From the NCBI GenBank assembly GCA_002964805.2, contig PUDQ02000044.1:62001-126000 (forward strand): a stretch of DNA of 64,000 nt, read 5' to 3'. The notes under the pieces are model-generated. The model was not told where the DNA came from. It worked only from the letters and a program-made list of their open reading frames with translations, and did no database searches. Below are positions 22,739 to 36,562 of this stretch, one piece after another; the first letter of the stretch is position 1; every line of letters starts with the position of its first letter. This stretch comes from Trametes villosa. Its lineage: Eukaryota > Basidiomycota > Agaricomycetes > Polyporales > Polyporaceae. The position numbers were made by a program, and so were the translations under genes.

Positions 22739-24053
22739 CTACATTGATATATCATGCTTATCCCGCACCCGCACTCGATACATAGGTGGAAACGCCACCT
22801 TCAAATGCCGCACACCAACCACCAGCGTCCCGGACCTCGCAAGGTTGCACAAGCACTCCCTAACCCTCGATACAAGCTCCGCTATGACCCCATCCGCGAA
22901 GATCCACTGATGATACCAATGCACGATGAGCTCGACGCTTCGTAGAGCCGCGAACTTCGGACCGTCCGAGTCCAGGACGTCGTTCAGTTGGCCAAGTGCG
23001 ATCCAGTCCAGCTCAGGAATGAGCTTCCCTCCGTTGCGCTGTAGCACCGGATATACGGGGACGCGCACGTCGAGGGTGAGCGTGTGCAGGCTCTCCGTGG
23101 GGACCCAGTGTGCCATCAGGACCGGGAGAACGCGCCATGCGCCGGGGGCTGCCGACCGGGCCTCCAAGAAGAGAGTGAGAGTGCGAAGATTGGTGTACGC
23201 GCCCAGGAATCTCTGATAGTACGCTTTTACAGTGATATTTCAGCCACGCTAGCAAGGCGAGAAGGGGCGGACGCAACGACAGCTACTCACCGCCGCGTAC
23301 CTGGGCCTGTGCGGGGATGCACAGGTGCTCCACGTTCGGCCCAAAGTACTCGATTGCGGAAGTGCGCGCCTTTGGTATGGGCGGCACGACCAGAGTAGTC
23401 AACGAATCTTTGCTGGGCCCCTCCCCCAACCACGTCGCCACGTCGTTCGCGATATCCGAGGGTGCGATGGACAACTTCGACAATCTCGGTCGCACCGCAG
23501 TGCATGCAGATAGGCCAACGTCGGGAGGTGTGTATCCTGCGGGGGAGCCGCCATCCTCCGTTTGCAAAGATTTAACGTCTTGCATGTCGAGCTCCGTGAG
23601 GTTTGGGAGCGAGCAGAGCAAGGCCTGCGCCTGCGGGAGGTCGACGAGGTGAAGGTGCGAGAGGGAAAGCGCCGTCACCTGCGAGAGCGTCGAGAGCGTC
23701 TCATACAAAGCAACCCGCACCCGCACGAAGAAGCTTTGCTCCAGGCGGGTGAAATGAAGCGACCGGAGCTTCGGGAGCGCTTCCCCGTCGAGGTACGGCG
23801 CAAAGCGGCAGTGCGCGACGTCGTCGCAGCGGGAATCGGGCTCCTCAATGAGCAGCCGAGTGAAGTGGTGGAAGTGCGGGCGCATATCAGGCTCCTGGAG
23901 CGCGCACACGTTCACGGCGGAGAGCAGCTCCTCGCGGACGAGCGGGAGGAGCGCGCGGCAGACGAGGGCGAGGTTGCGTAGCAGGTAGAGGTCCCGGTCG
24001 GCCGCGCGAATGATCAGGATGATAATCTCGTCTGGCAAGGCCAGTAAGAGCAT
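22739..24053 (-). CDS. F-box-like protein (F-box-1)
   Basis: Model complement(22739..23212,23301..24053), 408 aa. The 88-bp intron has donor GTACGC and acceptor TATCAG in phase 0, and joins PAQAQ to RFLGAYTNLR, which matches the paralogue. Residues about 4-42 (LPDEIIILIIRAADRD...LALVCRALLP) form an F-box-like motif, which in known proteins binds Skp1 in SCF ubiquitin ligases. The rest is an LRR-like series (for example LPKLRSLHF, LPNLTELDM). It is clearly paralogous to the gene at 32028-33386: ACALQE, AQALLC, FGPNVEHL and AWRVLP blocks recur in the same order. Start: I chose MLLLALPDE; an in-frame ATG 13 codons upstream is possible. Substrate unknown. Confidence 0.8.
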
Positions 24054-24953
24054 AGCGTGGTTGGTATCTTGAATCCGAGTAAACGTGAGCACTTCGCACA
24101 GAGGGGCTAGATCAAAGCCTACCGCTGGAATATCGTGATCACTTTAAACCCGTGAGCCCGCCGGTTGGCAGAAGCTGCATCGATATGCCTGAGGAACTCG
24201 AGCGCCCTTCCTGTTGCCAGATAGATCGCGATCTTGAACGGGCCTGTATCGAGAGGGAGGGCGTCGTGGTGTGAACTGTGCTCGTAGAAAGCGATCAGCT
24301 CGTTCATCTTGCCGCGCCTGAGGGAGTCCATTCTCACGAATCGGAACACGCATGTTCATTTCCACTCTATCACGTGTACAGTCGTGGTGTTCCCATCACA
24401 TCCACTCTGAGGTGCTTGAGGCCACAGGCGGGCCTCCTGCGCTGACAGTAGTGGGATGCTCGACGTCTGGAGGCATCAACTTGAAGATTCCGTACTGGCA
24501 TGAGCAGACGCGTCAGGAGTTCAAAGAGGCCCAATATGTGAGCCAGTCATGCTCACACTTAGCTGCTTACTTACCGTCCGAATGTACACAGTTTGGCGGC
24601 AGCCGTGTCATCGTCAAGTGAAAGCGTGGTTCACAGCAAAGAGGAGGCCGGGGAGCAACCCACTACGGCGACGGCTGCTATCTGTTACTAAGCGCCCAAC
24701 AACACGAGGCTACCAATCGCCCACCAACATCAGGGGGCCAAAGTCGCAGAAGCAATAAATTAACAGGCAACGGGTGAGATACATCTACACAGTGGAGCAA
24801 GTACAACATCGCATGCGCACGCGCGCGACCAAGATCGTGTAGCCCAATCGACAACGACGCACGGAATCCCAGCGTACACCCCCGCCCCAGCCTTTTCCTT
24901 CCTTCCGTCCTTCCTTCCTATAGATCGAGATCTCCAGCACGGGGGCAATACGC
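24054..24953. other. Intergenic between F-box-1 and MAP kinase gene
   Basis: No recognised gene. A 76-codon frame at 24119-24349 (- strand) has a protein-like composition (MNELIAFYEHSSHHDALPLD), but no homologue is known to me and it may be chance. 24880-24953 is the MAPK 3' region, with a ccttccttcc tract. Confidence 0.45.
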
Positions 24954-27352
<2,399 letters not shown>

Positions 27353-29116
27353 GGTGGGGAGAGAGGGGGTGGGGGTATGAGACGGCCGCGGTTGTCTGGC
27401 CGGGTATATGTACAGCTGATGGTGGCTGAAGAGAGAGACAAGGACGCGCGATCGATGGGGCACTGCAGCGCCGTGCTCGATATGGGAAATGTACAAGAAC
27501 TCACCGCCTCGCGCTTCCCGTCCTCTTTGCGCCTTGCACAGGTCCACGCTGATCTCATGTACCCACCCGGATCTGTTCGTTGCCACTCCCCCGGCCAGTG
27601 TGTCTCGTCGGTGTCCTGCGCCGTGATGTTCGTGATTGCCCATCAATACAATGCAAACGCACCACACGCGCGTCAAAGGAGGTATGGTACCGCACTTGGT
27701 TTGAGAGACATACTAATAGGGAGGTCTCGCACGAGAGAACACGAAGGATCGACATTGTCTGCAAATGCGGAGAAACGCGTGTCTTTGGGGCTGGAACCCA
27801 TCCTGCGCCGCAACCTCGCGGCTGGAATGAAAGTGGCGTGCAGTTCGCGGACTTCTCGGGATCTTCCACAAATCTTCAACAACACGGAGATGAGAAGATA
27901 CGTCGATAACGGGTTTCAGGACGCCGAATCTGTGAGGTTCTTGTTCGAGGTCAAGCATTTGTATCCAGCTCGTACTACAAGCTGACTACTACATACAGGC
28001 GCGGTTTTCTGTCTCTCTATAAGTAGCGGCTACACGGTGGTTAGCGAAATCCCTCTGTTACCGCCATCGAGGATTTAGTGCGGGTCCAAAATTTCGACTT
28101 GGTCAATGCCGGCTCGGGGCCAGCGTTCCTCGCGCTTCGAGTCGCGAAACGACGCGTGTGCAGAGGCCCATGGACGCTCCGCCGTCCGCCATGAGGCACT
28201 GCACAGCGCGTCGAACTCGCGGTACTACGGGCGCACGCCTTGTATGATGACTCAACCTCCCTTTGCCAGTGTGCATCGCTGACGGCAACTTGCGTACTTA
28301 CAGAGACTTTCGTGTCGACATACGGCTCAGATTTTCCGCTGCTCGTAGAGCTCGGACTCGGGGGTCCAAGCGCCTTGCCCCCACCCGCTCACGCCGGAGG
28401 GTCTACACCCGCAGGTACATGTGTGCTGCCGATGCACATAATACAATGCACAGAGTCAGGTAAGCTGTACGTTCGGACACTTATCAGAACGTCCCCTGCA
28501 TTGTTGAGACTACATGTCAGCAGCACATGTTGAAATATAGGCCGGATGCGAGCGGCGAACTTCCTATACGGTGCGCTATGGCGGCGCGGGGCGGCTCAAC
28601 CTACCAATTGGGGGCGAATTGCGCCAAAGATCTCTGAACGGCAAGAACTCCAGGCAGTCTATCGATATGAAAGCTACTGAAAGGAGCACGCGCGTACGCC
28701 GGTCCTGCGCTGACTCGATACTCAGAGGGTAACGTCTCACCGCGTAGCGGGGCAAACTCGTTCGGTACGTAGGCGGCCTGCGAAGTCCACTGAAGTTACG
28801 ATGCCTTGGACTCGGATTCCGGCCCCGTTACGCTCATTGGAATGGCTCCGTCCGGAGCTGGACGGTTGCACATTAATGGATTAGTTGCCAGGCCGGGTGC
28901 AGACACGCCTAATACGTATAATATCCAGTTCACCAGAAAGACGGGTGTATTTCCAACACAGCTTAACGTGTACAGGCTATGATCCTGACTCAACAGTATA
29001 CACAGACTACAGACAAACTACTGGCACAGAACGGCACAACGACAACTTAATACACACAGATAGCAACATAGCGTCCAAGCGCCCACATAGTCCGAAAGCT
29101 CAATGCTCGGGGTTGT
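27353..29116. other. Intergenic between MAP kinase gene and HET-2
   Basis: 1.76 kb. The first few hundred bp are the MAPK promoter and leader: read on the - strand, a CT-rich run lies directly before the ATG. Beyond that, only short overlapping frames and nothing recognised. Confidence 0.5.
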
Positions 29117-31069
29117 TCAGTAGCCCTTGACACGACTGGCTGCAACGCTGCCGATGGTGTACGACATCGCGCTGCCCGTATACCTCCTTTGCTCCTTGTA
29201 GTAGTATCCGCGGAACGTGATGTCCAGCTCGTACACCTCCGCCATACCACGTTCTGATGCACAGTCGGACGCCTGGCACGGATAGTTGAACGCCAGCCGG
29301 ACCTCCCGGCTCTTGTTCCCGAACGTCCGCCGGTGGTCCTTCCACTGCTGCACGAGCATGCCCTCGTCTGGACATACGTCGCCGCCGCCCTCTCCTCCCC
29401 CCTCCCACATCGAGCGATCGAGGAGAGAGGGGACGTACCCCGTGTCGGTGTCGGGCTTCACAAGCAACGAGTCGTGGTCCGCGCCCGAGTCAAACGTGAC
29501 CGTCGCCCACAGCTGCGCGGTCTGCGGCGAGCCGCGCGCGTGCGCGTCGATCGCGCACACCCCAAAGTGCACCGTGAAGGACTCGTAGCCGATGAACGAG
29601 ATGCTGCGCGCCTCGCCCGCGCTGGTCAGCCGGAAGCCGCGCTCGGGGAGGACGGCGGCGATGTAGCCGAGGCGCTCGAGGGCTTTGCGCGAGGCGTGCG
29701 AGATGCGGATCCGGCACGGGGGCTCGAAGAAGATGAGCGAGCTGCGGGAGGAGGAGGAGGAGGATGGGGAGGAGGAGAGGGGGGAGCGGTCGCGGGAGGA
29801 GACGGCGCGGGAGGAGTGGATGATCACGTCTTGGAGGGTGGAGAGGGAGATGAGGTGCTGCTCGGAGGAGGAGAGGCGTGTCGTGCGGCAGTATGTGTTC
29901 ACGCGGCTGCCGCGGGAGACGTACCCACCGACGAGCAGTTTGGTGCTCATGCTCGAGTGCGCCCGAAGTAATAGTGCGACCAGTCGGCCGTTGCCGTTCA
30001 CGCACGCTAGGAGCCCAAGCAACGCGTCGAAGGTCTTGGAGGACTGCCCGATCGGCACCACAGGCAGCGTTGTGCGTACCCCGGCGCTGGTAGGGGTGTA
30101 TACCGGGACATTCTCCCGGCCCATACCAAGGCGAGCTGCGAACTCTTCGAGCGGAATGGGGCTGATGTCGGCGCAGCTGGCGAAGTCGCTAGGGGACGAG
30201 GCGAAGAGCGTCTCCGTATCCATCTGCGGCTCGTAGTCGTGTTCCTTCAGGTGCGTTACGACCGATCCAGAGCTGTGGTCGTGGAGGGCCGCACCCCAGG
30301 CAAAGATGCTCTGGTCGGGAGAGCGCTTGATGATCTCCTCCTGGAGCCGGATGAACGCAGCCCGTCCCTTCTCGCCGTATATCGTCGGCATGCACACGCC
30401 GAAGATGCCCATGAGCGAGTACGCGCGGTCCTCCTCGCGCCTCGACTCGCGGGTCGCCGCCCACGACATCCGACATGCGATGCTGACCTCCTCCAGGGGC
30501 CGCTTGTGGGTCAAGACGAGTTGGTCGATGTTCGTAATGGACTCGATCAGCGCCGCAAGCCGCCACTTCGCCCCAATGGGCTCCCAGTCCGCGGAGAGGA
30601 AGATGACCGACGCGGGCGCGATGAGCTCCTGGAGCGTCCACACGCGCCTGAACCACCTGCTCGCGCGGAACGCGCTGCCAGGCGGGTGCGGGTCCGCGCG
30701 GGGCGGCACGTCCGCGAGGTACGCGTAGCACATCGACGCGCGCGCGTAGAGCTCGAACATCGAGTTGATCGCCTCGGAGAGCTCCGCGCTGTTCGCGGCG
30801 TCGATGCACGCGGTGTCCGCCCAGAGCCAGCGGTAGCCGTCGCGGCGCGCGCGCGCGCACGCGCCCGCGATCTTGCGCGACGGCCGCCGGAGGGCGCGGT
30901 CGGAGACGCGCTGGAGGACGCCGCGCCGCGTGCGCGCGGAGCCGACGAGGGGGGTGTCCTTGAACGTCTGCTCGGCCGCGCCCCAGACGTGCGAGAGGAT
31001 CGCGTAGGGCGGGAGCTTGAGCTTGTCGAAGTGGTGCAGCTCGAGGGTCGCGGTGTTGAGCAGATACAT
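29117..31069 (-). CDS. HET-domain protein (HET-2)
   Basis: Single exon, 650 aa. HET blocks: YAILSHVW (22-29), ADTACID (84-90), RRVWTLQEL (141-149), CRMSWAATRESRREEDRAYS (199-218), CMPTIYGE. The canonical DTCCID is DTACID here. The HET domain is followed by the shared module (about 335-395: GVRTTLPV, LGLLACVNG, VALLLRAH, VGGYV), a poly-Ser stretch encoded by a purine-rich repeat near 29745-29790, and a C-terminal part with SFTVHFGVC and VRLAFNY that resembles HET-3 and HET-5. It is divergent from F-box-2 across about 960 bp. A cell-death role is inferred from the family. Confidence 0.9.
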   Translation of the reverse strand: MYLLNTATLELHHFDKLKLPPYAILSHVWGAAEQTFKDTPLVGSARTRRGVLQRVSDRALRRPSRKIAGACARARRDGYRWLWADTACIDAANSAELSEAINSMFELYARASMCYAYLADVPPRADPHPPGSAFRASRWFRRVWTLQELIAPASVIFLSADWEPIGAKWRLAALIESITNIDQLVLTHKRPLEEVSIACRMSWAATRESRREEDRAYSLMGIFGVCMPTIYGEKGRAAFIRLQEEIIKRSPDQSIFAWGAALHDHSSGSVVTHLKEHDYEPQMDTETLFASSPSDFASCADISPIPLEEFAARLGMGRENVPVYTPTSAGVRTTLPVVPIGQSSKTFDALLGLLACVNGNGRLVALLLRAHSSMSTKLLVGGYVSRGSRVNTYCRTTRLSSSEQHLISLSTLQDVIIHSSRAVSSRDRSPLSSSPSSSSSSRSSLIFFEPPCRIRISHASRKALERLGYIAAVLPERGFRLTSAGEARSISFIGYESFTVHFGVCAIDAHARGSPQTAQLWATVTFDSGADHDSLLVKPDTDTGYVPSLLDRSMWEGGGEGGGDVCPDEGMLVQQWKDHRRTFGNKSREVRLAFNYPCQASDCASERGMAEVYELDITFRGYYYKEQRRYTGSAMSYTIGSVAASRVKGY

Positions 31070-32027
31070 GCACTGTACAGCTGTGGTATTCTGGCGCGCG
31101 TCGGTGAGATCGCAGATTGCAGGGCAGAGGCAGGGTTGACCTACAGAGATCTACGCGTGCGGGGACGATGGGTTATCCAGATAGTATCACGAATGGGATG
31201 GCAAACTTAGCCGAGAGGATCTTGGAGAGAACGACACGAAGGCGGGTCGGTACAATGGTGGGATGCGTCTCCTGCGAGGAACGTGTTCTCTTATGTACCT
31301 TGTACCCCGTGGGGGCTGTGGAAAGTGTACTTGGAAATCGAACATCTATGAATCAGTATCAACGCCGATGGGAAACGGAGGGCAATCATGGGTTAAGAGC
31401 GGCCACTAGACAGTGCAATTATATTATATTAGTATGCTGACCTGGACGACTTGACCACAATCGACAAGAGGCGTAGCTAACGCACAGGATCTCGATGTCA
31501 AGCTTGGCTAGGACGCGCAGAGGCGGTTTGGGTCTACCTCATTGTGGCTATATCTTAACGTGAGCGAGTCAGCGGGGGCGCGGCCGCGTTCGCGGAAGGG
31601 CGTTGTGGAAAAGAACAAGGAACGTGGATGGCTGTGCTCGTGAGAGCGGACACGGCCGACCGTACCGTTTGGGCGTTTCGTACGATCCAGTTGATCGTAT
31701 CGTGAAGTATTACTACGACAAGGTTCCACCACTGGACACTATATCCGGGACCGAATCACGATCACTTACATAGGAAGTGGCGGGCAACGCGGCGGAGGCC
31801 CCCGATACACTGACACAAACACACCACATCTCAGTAGCAACCTCCACCGTTTGCACTGCTGACACAACTTAGATTAAGCCCGCGCTCCAGCATAAAGTTG
31901 GAAGTTATTGGCGCATCCCTCACGGCTTGCAGTATCATAGAAGCCGGTAAGATATCCTCGCACAACCCTCTATGATTCGTCTGCCTCGATATTCACCACT
32001 CTCCCAGCCTCGAAACGCACTGGTACC
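31070..32027. promoter_or_regulatory. Divergent promoter region HET-2 / F-box-2
   Basis: 958 bp between the start codons of two divergently transcribed genes, so it should hold both promoters. No specific site identified and no other gene seen. Confidence 0.45.
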
Positions 32028-33386
32028 GTGACCATGCTCGCCACGCTCCCCTACGACATCCTCGCCCTCATCGTCTCCGCGCTCTCCCACGACCTCCCCA
32101 CCCTCCGCGCGCTCTCCCTAACCGCCTCCGCCCTGCTCGCCCCCGCCCGCCCTGCGCTCTTCTCCGCCATCAACGCCTGCGCGCTGCAGGAAGCGTACAT
32201 GCGCCCTTTCCTCCCGCTCGTCGCCGCGCTGCGCATCGAGGAGCCGAACCCGCTCTCCTCCGACGCCGTGCGCGGGCGGTTCCTCCCCTTCCTCGTCCAG
32301 TACGCCTCGGGGGAGGGGGAGGGGGAGATGGCGCGGCTGCGGAGGCTCGAGCTCCGGAACGCCGGCGTGTGGTTCTTCGTGCGCGCGCCCGCGGCGCTGT
32401 ACACGACGCTCGGCGCGCTCGCGCGCGTCACAGCGCTCTCGCTCGCGGGCGGCGCGTACTTCACGGGGCTGCGCCAGGCGCAGACGCTCCTGTGCGCGCT
32501 GCCGAATTTGACGAGCCTCGAGATGAGGGACGTCGGGTTCGTCCCGTGGAAGGGCGCGATGCCCGCAGGCTACGCTGCGCTCGAGGAGAGGACGAGGGAA
32601 GAGAGGGTAGGAACGCGCCCGAAGCTGGAGAGGCTGGAGGTCGCGCCGACGGCGACGACGGACGAGATCGCGGGGTGGCTGGGCGAGCAGGAGGCGAGCA
32701 GAGAGTCGCTGCGGACGCTGGTCGTCCCCGCGGGCGCGGACGCGCCGCATTTCGTGTTGAAGCACTTCGGGCCGGGCGTCGAGCACCTCGGTATCCCTCT
32801 GCACGGACGCGGGAGTAAGTCTTCCCTCCCCCCTCCTCCCTCTTCCCCCAACGCCATCACCCGTGGACTCGGAGTGGACGATGTGCTCACTGCGATTGGC
32901 GAGCTAGACAGACCGTGCTACAGCAAGTGCCTGCCCGCGTACACCGCCCTGCGCAGCCTCACCCTCTTCCTCGCGCCCTTCCCCACGTCCCCACGCGCCT
33001 GGCGCGTCCTCCCGCTCCTCCTCGCACACTCCATCTGCACAACGCACCTCCGCGCGCTCGCCCTCGAGGTCTCCGTCCCGTACCCCGTGCTCGAGCGCAC
33101 CTCCTGGGACCTCAGCGCAGCGCTCGACTGGGAGTCGCTCGCCGCGCTCGACGGCACGCTCGCCGGCCCGCGCTTCGAGCAGCTCGAGAGCGTGCGGGTA
33201 AGTGTGCGGTGGGTGGGCGCGTGGACCCCGGGGGAGGGCGTGTGTGCGGAGCTGGAGGGGAGGGTGCGGGAGGTGATGGGGAGGGCGCGGAAGAGGGGGG
33301 TGTTGGGCGTGAGTGTGGGCGGGGTGAGGGTGGTTTATCCAAGGGTTTATTGGAGAGGGAACCGGGATGGCGGTGGGGAGAGGTGA
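32028..33386 (+). CDS. F-box-like protein (F-box-2), paralogue of F-box-1
   Basis: Read as one exon, 452 aa. F-box-like motif at residues about 5-42 (LPYDILALIVSALSHDLPTL...), then an LRR-like series collinear with F-box-1 (INACALQE, AQTLLCALPNLTSLEM, FGPGVEHL, AWRVLP). The start is MTMLATLPYD; a second ATG two codons on is equally good. Where F-box-1 has an intron, this gene has about 39 extra codons (32815-32923) bounded by a good GTAAGT donor and a CTACAG acceptor, but splicing them would remove 109 nt and break the frame. Retained or decayed intron, or a missed splice choice, remain open. Codons are strongly GC-rich. Confidence 0.75.
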   Translation: MTMLATLPYDILALIVSALSHDLPTLRALSLTASALLAPARPALFSAINACALQEAYMRPFLPLVAALRIEEPNPLSSDAVRGRFLPFLVQYASGEGEGEMARLRRLELRNAGVWFFVRAPAALYTTLGALARVTALSLAGGAYFTGLRQAQTLLCALPNLTSLEMRDVGFVPWKGAMPAGYAALEERTREERVGTRPKLERLEVAPTATTDEIAGWLGEQEASRESLRTLVVPAGADAPHFVLKHFGPGVEHLGIPLHGRGSKSSLPPPPSSPNAITRGLGVDDVLTAIGELDRPCYSKCLPAYTALRSLTLFLAPFPTSPRAWRVLPLLLAHSICTTHLRALALEVSVPYPVLERTSWDLSAALDWESLAALDGTLAGPRFEQLESVRVSVRWVGAWTPGEGVCAELEGRVREVMGRARKRGVLGVSVGGVRVVYPRVYWRGNRDGGGER

Positions 33387-36376
33387 GCGGGGTTGGGTGG
33401 GGTGTGGGCGGTGTGTGGGGAGGGTGTGTGGGTGGAGTGTTGACACTTTGATGGCAGGCGTGTTCAGCATGCACCGGCAACTGCGCAATCGTCCGGACTT
33501 ACGCACCGGCGTGCTCTAGGAATCGGGCGAGGGACGGCGACGACGAACCAACGACGCAACAGGCCATGATCTGTATCCTTGCATGGCGGGCTTTACTGTC
33601 TCGCCTGCTTCGCCGCTGAGACTGGGAACACCAGGGGTCGAGGAGCCGGGGTAGCGCAGAGCTCAAGCCAGCAAGAAAAGCCACCAGATCTTCGAAGAGC
33701 AGACAGGTGCGCGCCGCAAGGCTGTAGACCAGCGAACGGGCCCCTCTCTCCCGCACGCCCAGCCAGAGGTCGCGACAGCCACCACCCAGGTACCCAGGAA
33801 CAAAGCAACCACGCCAGAGCGTCGACTGAAGAGCGAGTTCCCGACGAGACCAGACGAGTCCCTCCCAGACAGCCCCGGCCTACATACGACGCCAGATACG
33901 AAACGCCCCGTCAATCCGTCCTCGTATGTCCTTGTATGACATGGACAGCCGCGGGAGGATGCGGTACTAGACGCGCCGGGGCCGGTACCGCGCGATGACT
34001 TTGAGCGTGTTGACGACTATGCCTGACGCTTGACGCTTGACGGCGACGTCCGACGTCGTTCAGTGTGAGGCATGATGCATGAGCACGCAAGCAGCCCCGC
34101 CCCGCCTGGCGACAAGACTCGAGGCCCGCGTGCGTCAGATATCCGCGCCGTCATCCTCTCCGTGCAGCCTCTCGCCTCTTATCGGTGTCAGCTCCCACGC
34201 GCCCCGCCATGACCTCCACCGTTCACATCGTCGCCTCCTCACACAGACGAGCCACACGTGCGCGGAGCCGCGGTCGTCATCGCCATAGCAGTGGGAGCGT
34301 GCCCGCGCGGACCGAGTGTTCGAAGCTTGAGCGTAAGTCTAACGGGCGTGTCGCGGGAGCGAGGCGGGCGTGAGAGAGGGAAAGCGGGAGGGGCAAGGGG
34401 AGGGGGGGTGGATGGCACGAGGCGGTCGTCAGGGCGCGGGGAAGGGAGACGATGTCGATGACGAAGACGGGGGCGGAGCGGTTGTGCAGAGTCCGAGCCC
34501 AAGGACGGAGGGGAGGCAAGAGTTTCGGACGGGAGAGGACGTCTATGTGTAGGACGCGGAGGATATGGAGAGAAGACGGATGTGCCGTGGTGGTTGGGCT
34601 CGGACGGGTGCCGTTATGTAGCAGAGTGAGAGGCTCCGGGGCCAAGGGTACGACCATGCAGGACGAGCTCCGGGCCAGACACCCAACAGCATACGAGTGG
34701 CAAGCGTGCTGGCATAAGCGTCGGCGCCGGCAGCGTAGTCAATAATCATCGATCGTGGGCTAGAGGGCTCACCTTACGCGTCCTTGGGAGTGCATGCTAC
34801 AAAGCAAGCTTGTCGCAGCTCGGACGTTCCGCCAGCGCAGGACGGAGCATGCAGTCCCAGTCGCGCCTACCTCGACGTTTGCGTGCCTTCGCCTCCGCGC
34901 ACCGAACGCATCCCGATCGACGCGTGTCACCGGCCCCGGGCCAGCGACTGCGCAGTATTAAGCACGTCGCAGCGCAGCCGTCCGTCCGAGCGATCGTAGG
35001 AGCGGTCCGGGGCCCATGACGACTCGGGACTCGGGAGGGGCGCGGGCAGGGCGAGGCGAGGCTGAGAGGGGCATGTCCAGCTGCGGTCAATGTCACGCTG
35101 GGAGATCTATAGAAGAAGCAGAAGCAGGACGGTGAGTATGGTCGTAGTGTGACTGCGGAGGGTGCTGCGGACGGCCGGTCGGTGAAAGTACGTTACGCGC
35201 ACGATCATACTTGCAGCTCACGCGGGACGCCGTGCGACGCCCCGTCCCCCGTGCAAGGCTACGCAGGGCACGACTCGGGGGGCTCGGGCACGCTGGCGCG
35301 CCAGCGGAGGGGGAACAGGCAGCGAGGCGGGGAGCGGGTGTGCGGTTCCCAGGGATGTGTACCATGGGGAGGGGCGGCTGAATGCGAGACGGCGTGCGGG
35401 GCGGGAACAAGGAGCTATTTTCGCGGGTGCGCAGCGTAGCACGGGCGGGGAAGGGAACTTGGGATAGTACTGCCGAAGGGGTAAGTTGGCACGGTAAATG
35501 CGCTCGCTGGGTGGGGCTTTTTATAGGCGCGCGATCGAGGGCTATTCTCGAACGGGTGCATATAGTGAACGGTCCGCATATAGTGAGCTGGAGAGGAGGG
35601 GTAAGTGGGCGAAAGGGGCAATCGAGTAAGTACGCGCGCAGCAGACACGCGAAGCAGGTGGATTGAATGGCAGAGAAGGGAGGCGAGTATGGCGGCGGAG
35701 CGGAGGCGGAGAAGGCGACGGATGCGCGTGGCGGGCGAAAGAGGACGATCGTCAGACCCGGGGGAGAGGAAGGAGCGAAGGTGGACAGCCGTGCGCACGC
35801 CCCGAAGCAGCCCTGGGAAAGAAGGCCGGGCGACCGAGCTTTGGAGACCGGCGGCGTGGGCCTGGGCTTTCCCACTGCAGACTTGCGTCGGACGAGCTGT
35901 CGCGACGGTTTGCGACTGCGCTGCGGTTGCCAGAAGAGGGCAGGGCGTGCCTTGAGGAGCATCAAGGCGGTCCACAGGTCGTGACAGAGCTGTACACCAC
36001 ACAGGCTGTTTGCTATCACCCTGATGGGCAGCGGATCGCGTCCTCTGATCCTATCACGTCCCCGGCCGTGGTCCACCCTCGCGAGTGGTACAGCGAGCGG
36101 AGAGCACGACAGCGTTCGCAGGGGGCGAGGGCCGCTGTGCTGGGCTGGGAGGGAGTCGCACCGGTGGGAAGTGTCGAGGACGGCGAGGAGGAGCGGGAGG
36201 GTGTGACGCGGATGGCCGAAAGCGGCAGGATGACGCACCGGCGACGGGCGGTCGGCAGGGCGACCGGGACGTGATTGGGTGGTGGGGCTGGATCGGGCTG
36301 GTCACGGCTGGTCACGGCTCGTGCGGTCGTTTAATATTCGGGGGCTGCGACGGTCGGTCTGCGGCCGGTCTTGTCT
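33387..36376. other. 3.0 kb without a supportable gene
   Basis: GC-rich with many overlapping frames on both strands. The longest (35093-36238, - strand, 381 codons) reads as Pro/Arg/Ser-rich noise. It probably includes the distal NoxR promoter. Confidence 0.5.
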
Positions 36377-36562
36377 TTTCGCCTTCGCTCTTTCGCCTTC
36401 TTCTTCTCCCAACCTCTCTTGCTCGCTTTCCCTCCCAGACGCGTCCGGAACGCCTCACGCTCACGACCTTATATTCACTCTATCCATACCCTCCGGCCCC
36501 TCTAATCCGCCGCCTCCCTCTCCCTCCCTCTCTCTCAGTCTCTGCCACTCTCCCCATCAGCC
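36377..36562 (+). promoter_or_regulatory. Pyrimidine-rich leader/core promoter of the NoxR gene
   Basis: Long C/T-rich run immediately before the ATG (context cagccATGtc), typical of fungal promoters and 5' UTRs. An AT-rich TATA-like stretch (gtttaatattc) lies near 36330. Expression inference only. Confidence 0.45.

Noticed and set aside
35093..36238. 381-codon open frame upstream of NoxR
   Set aside because: Composition is Pro/Arg/Ser noise, several overlapping frames of similar length exist on the other strand, no domain recognised; more likely promoter DNA.
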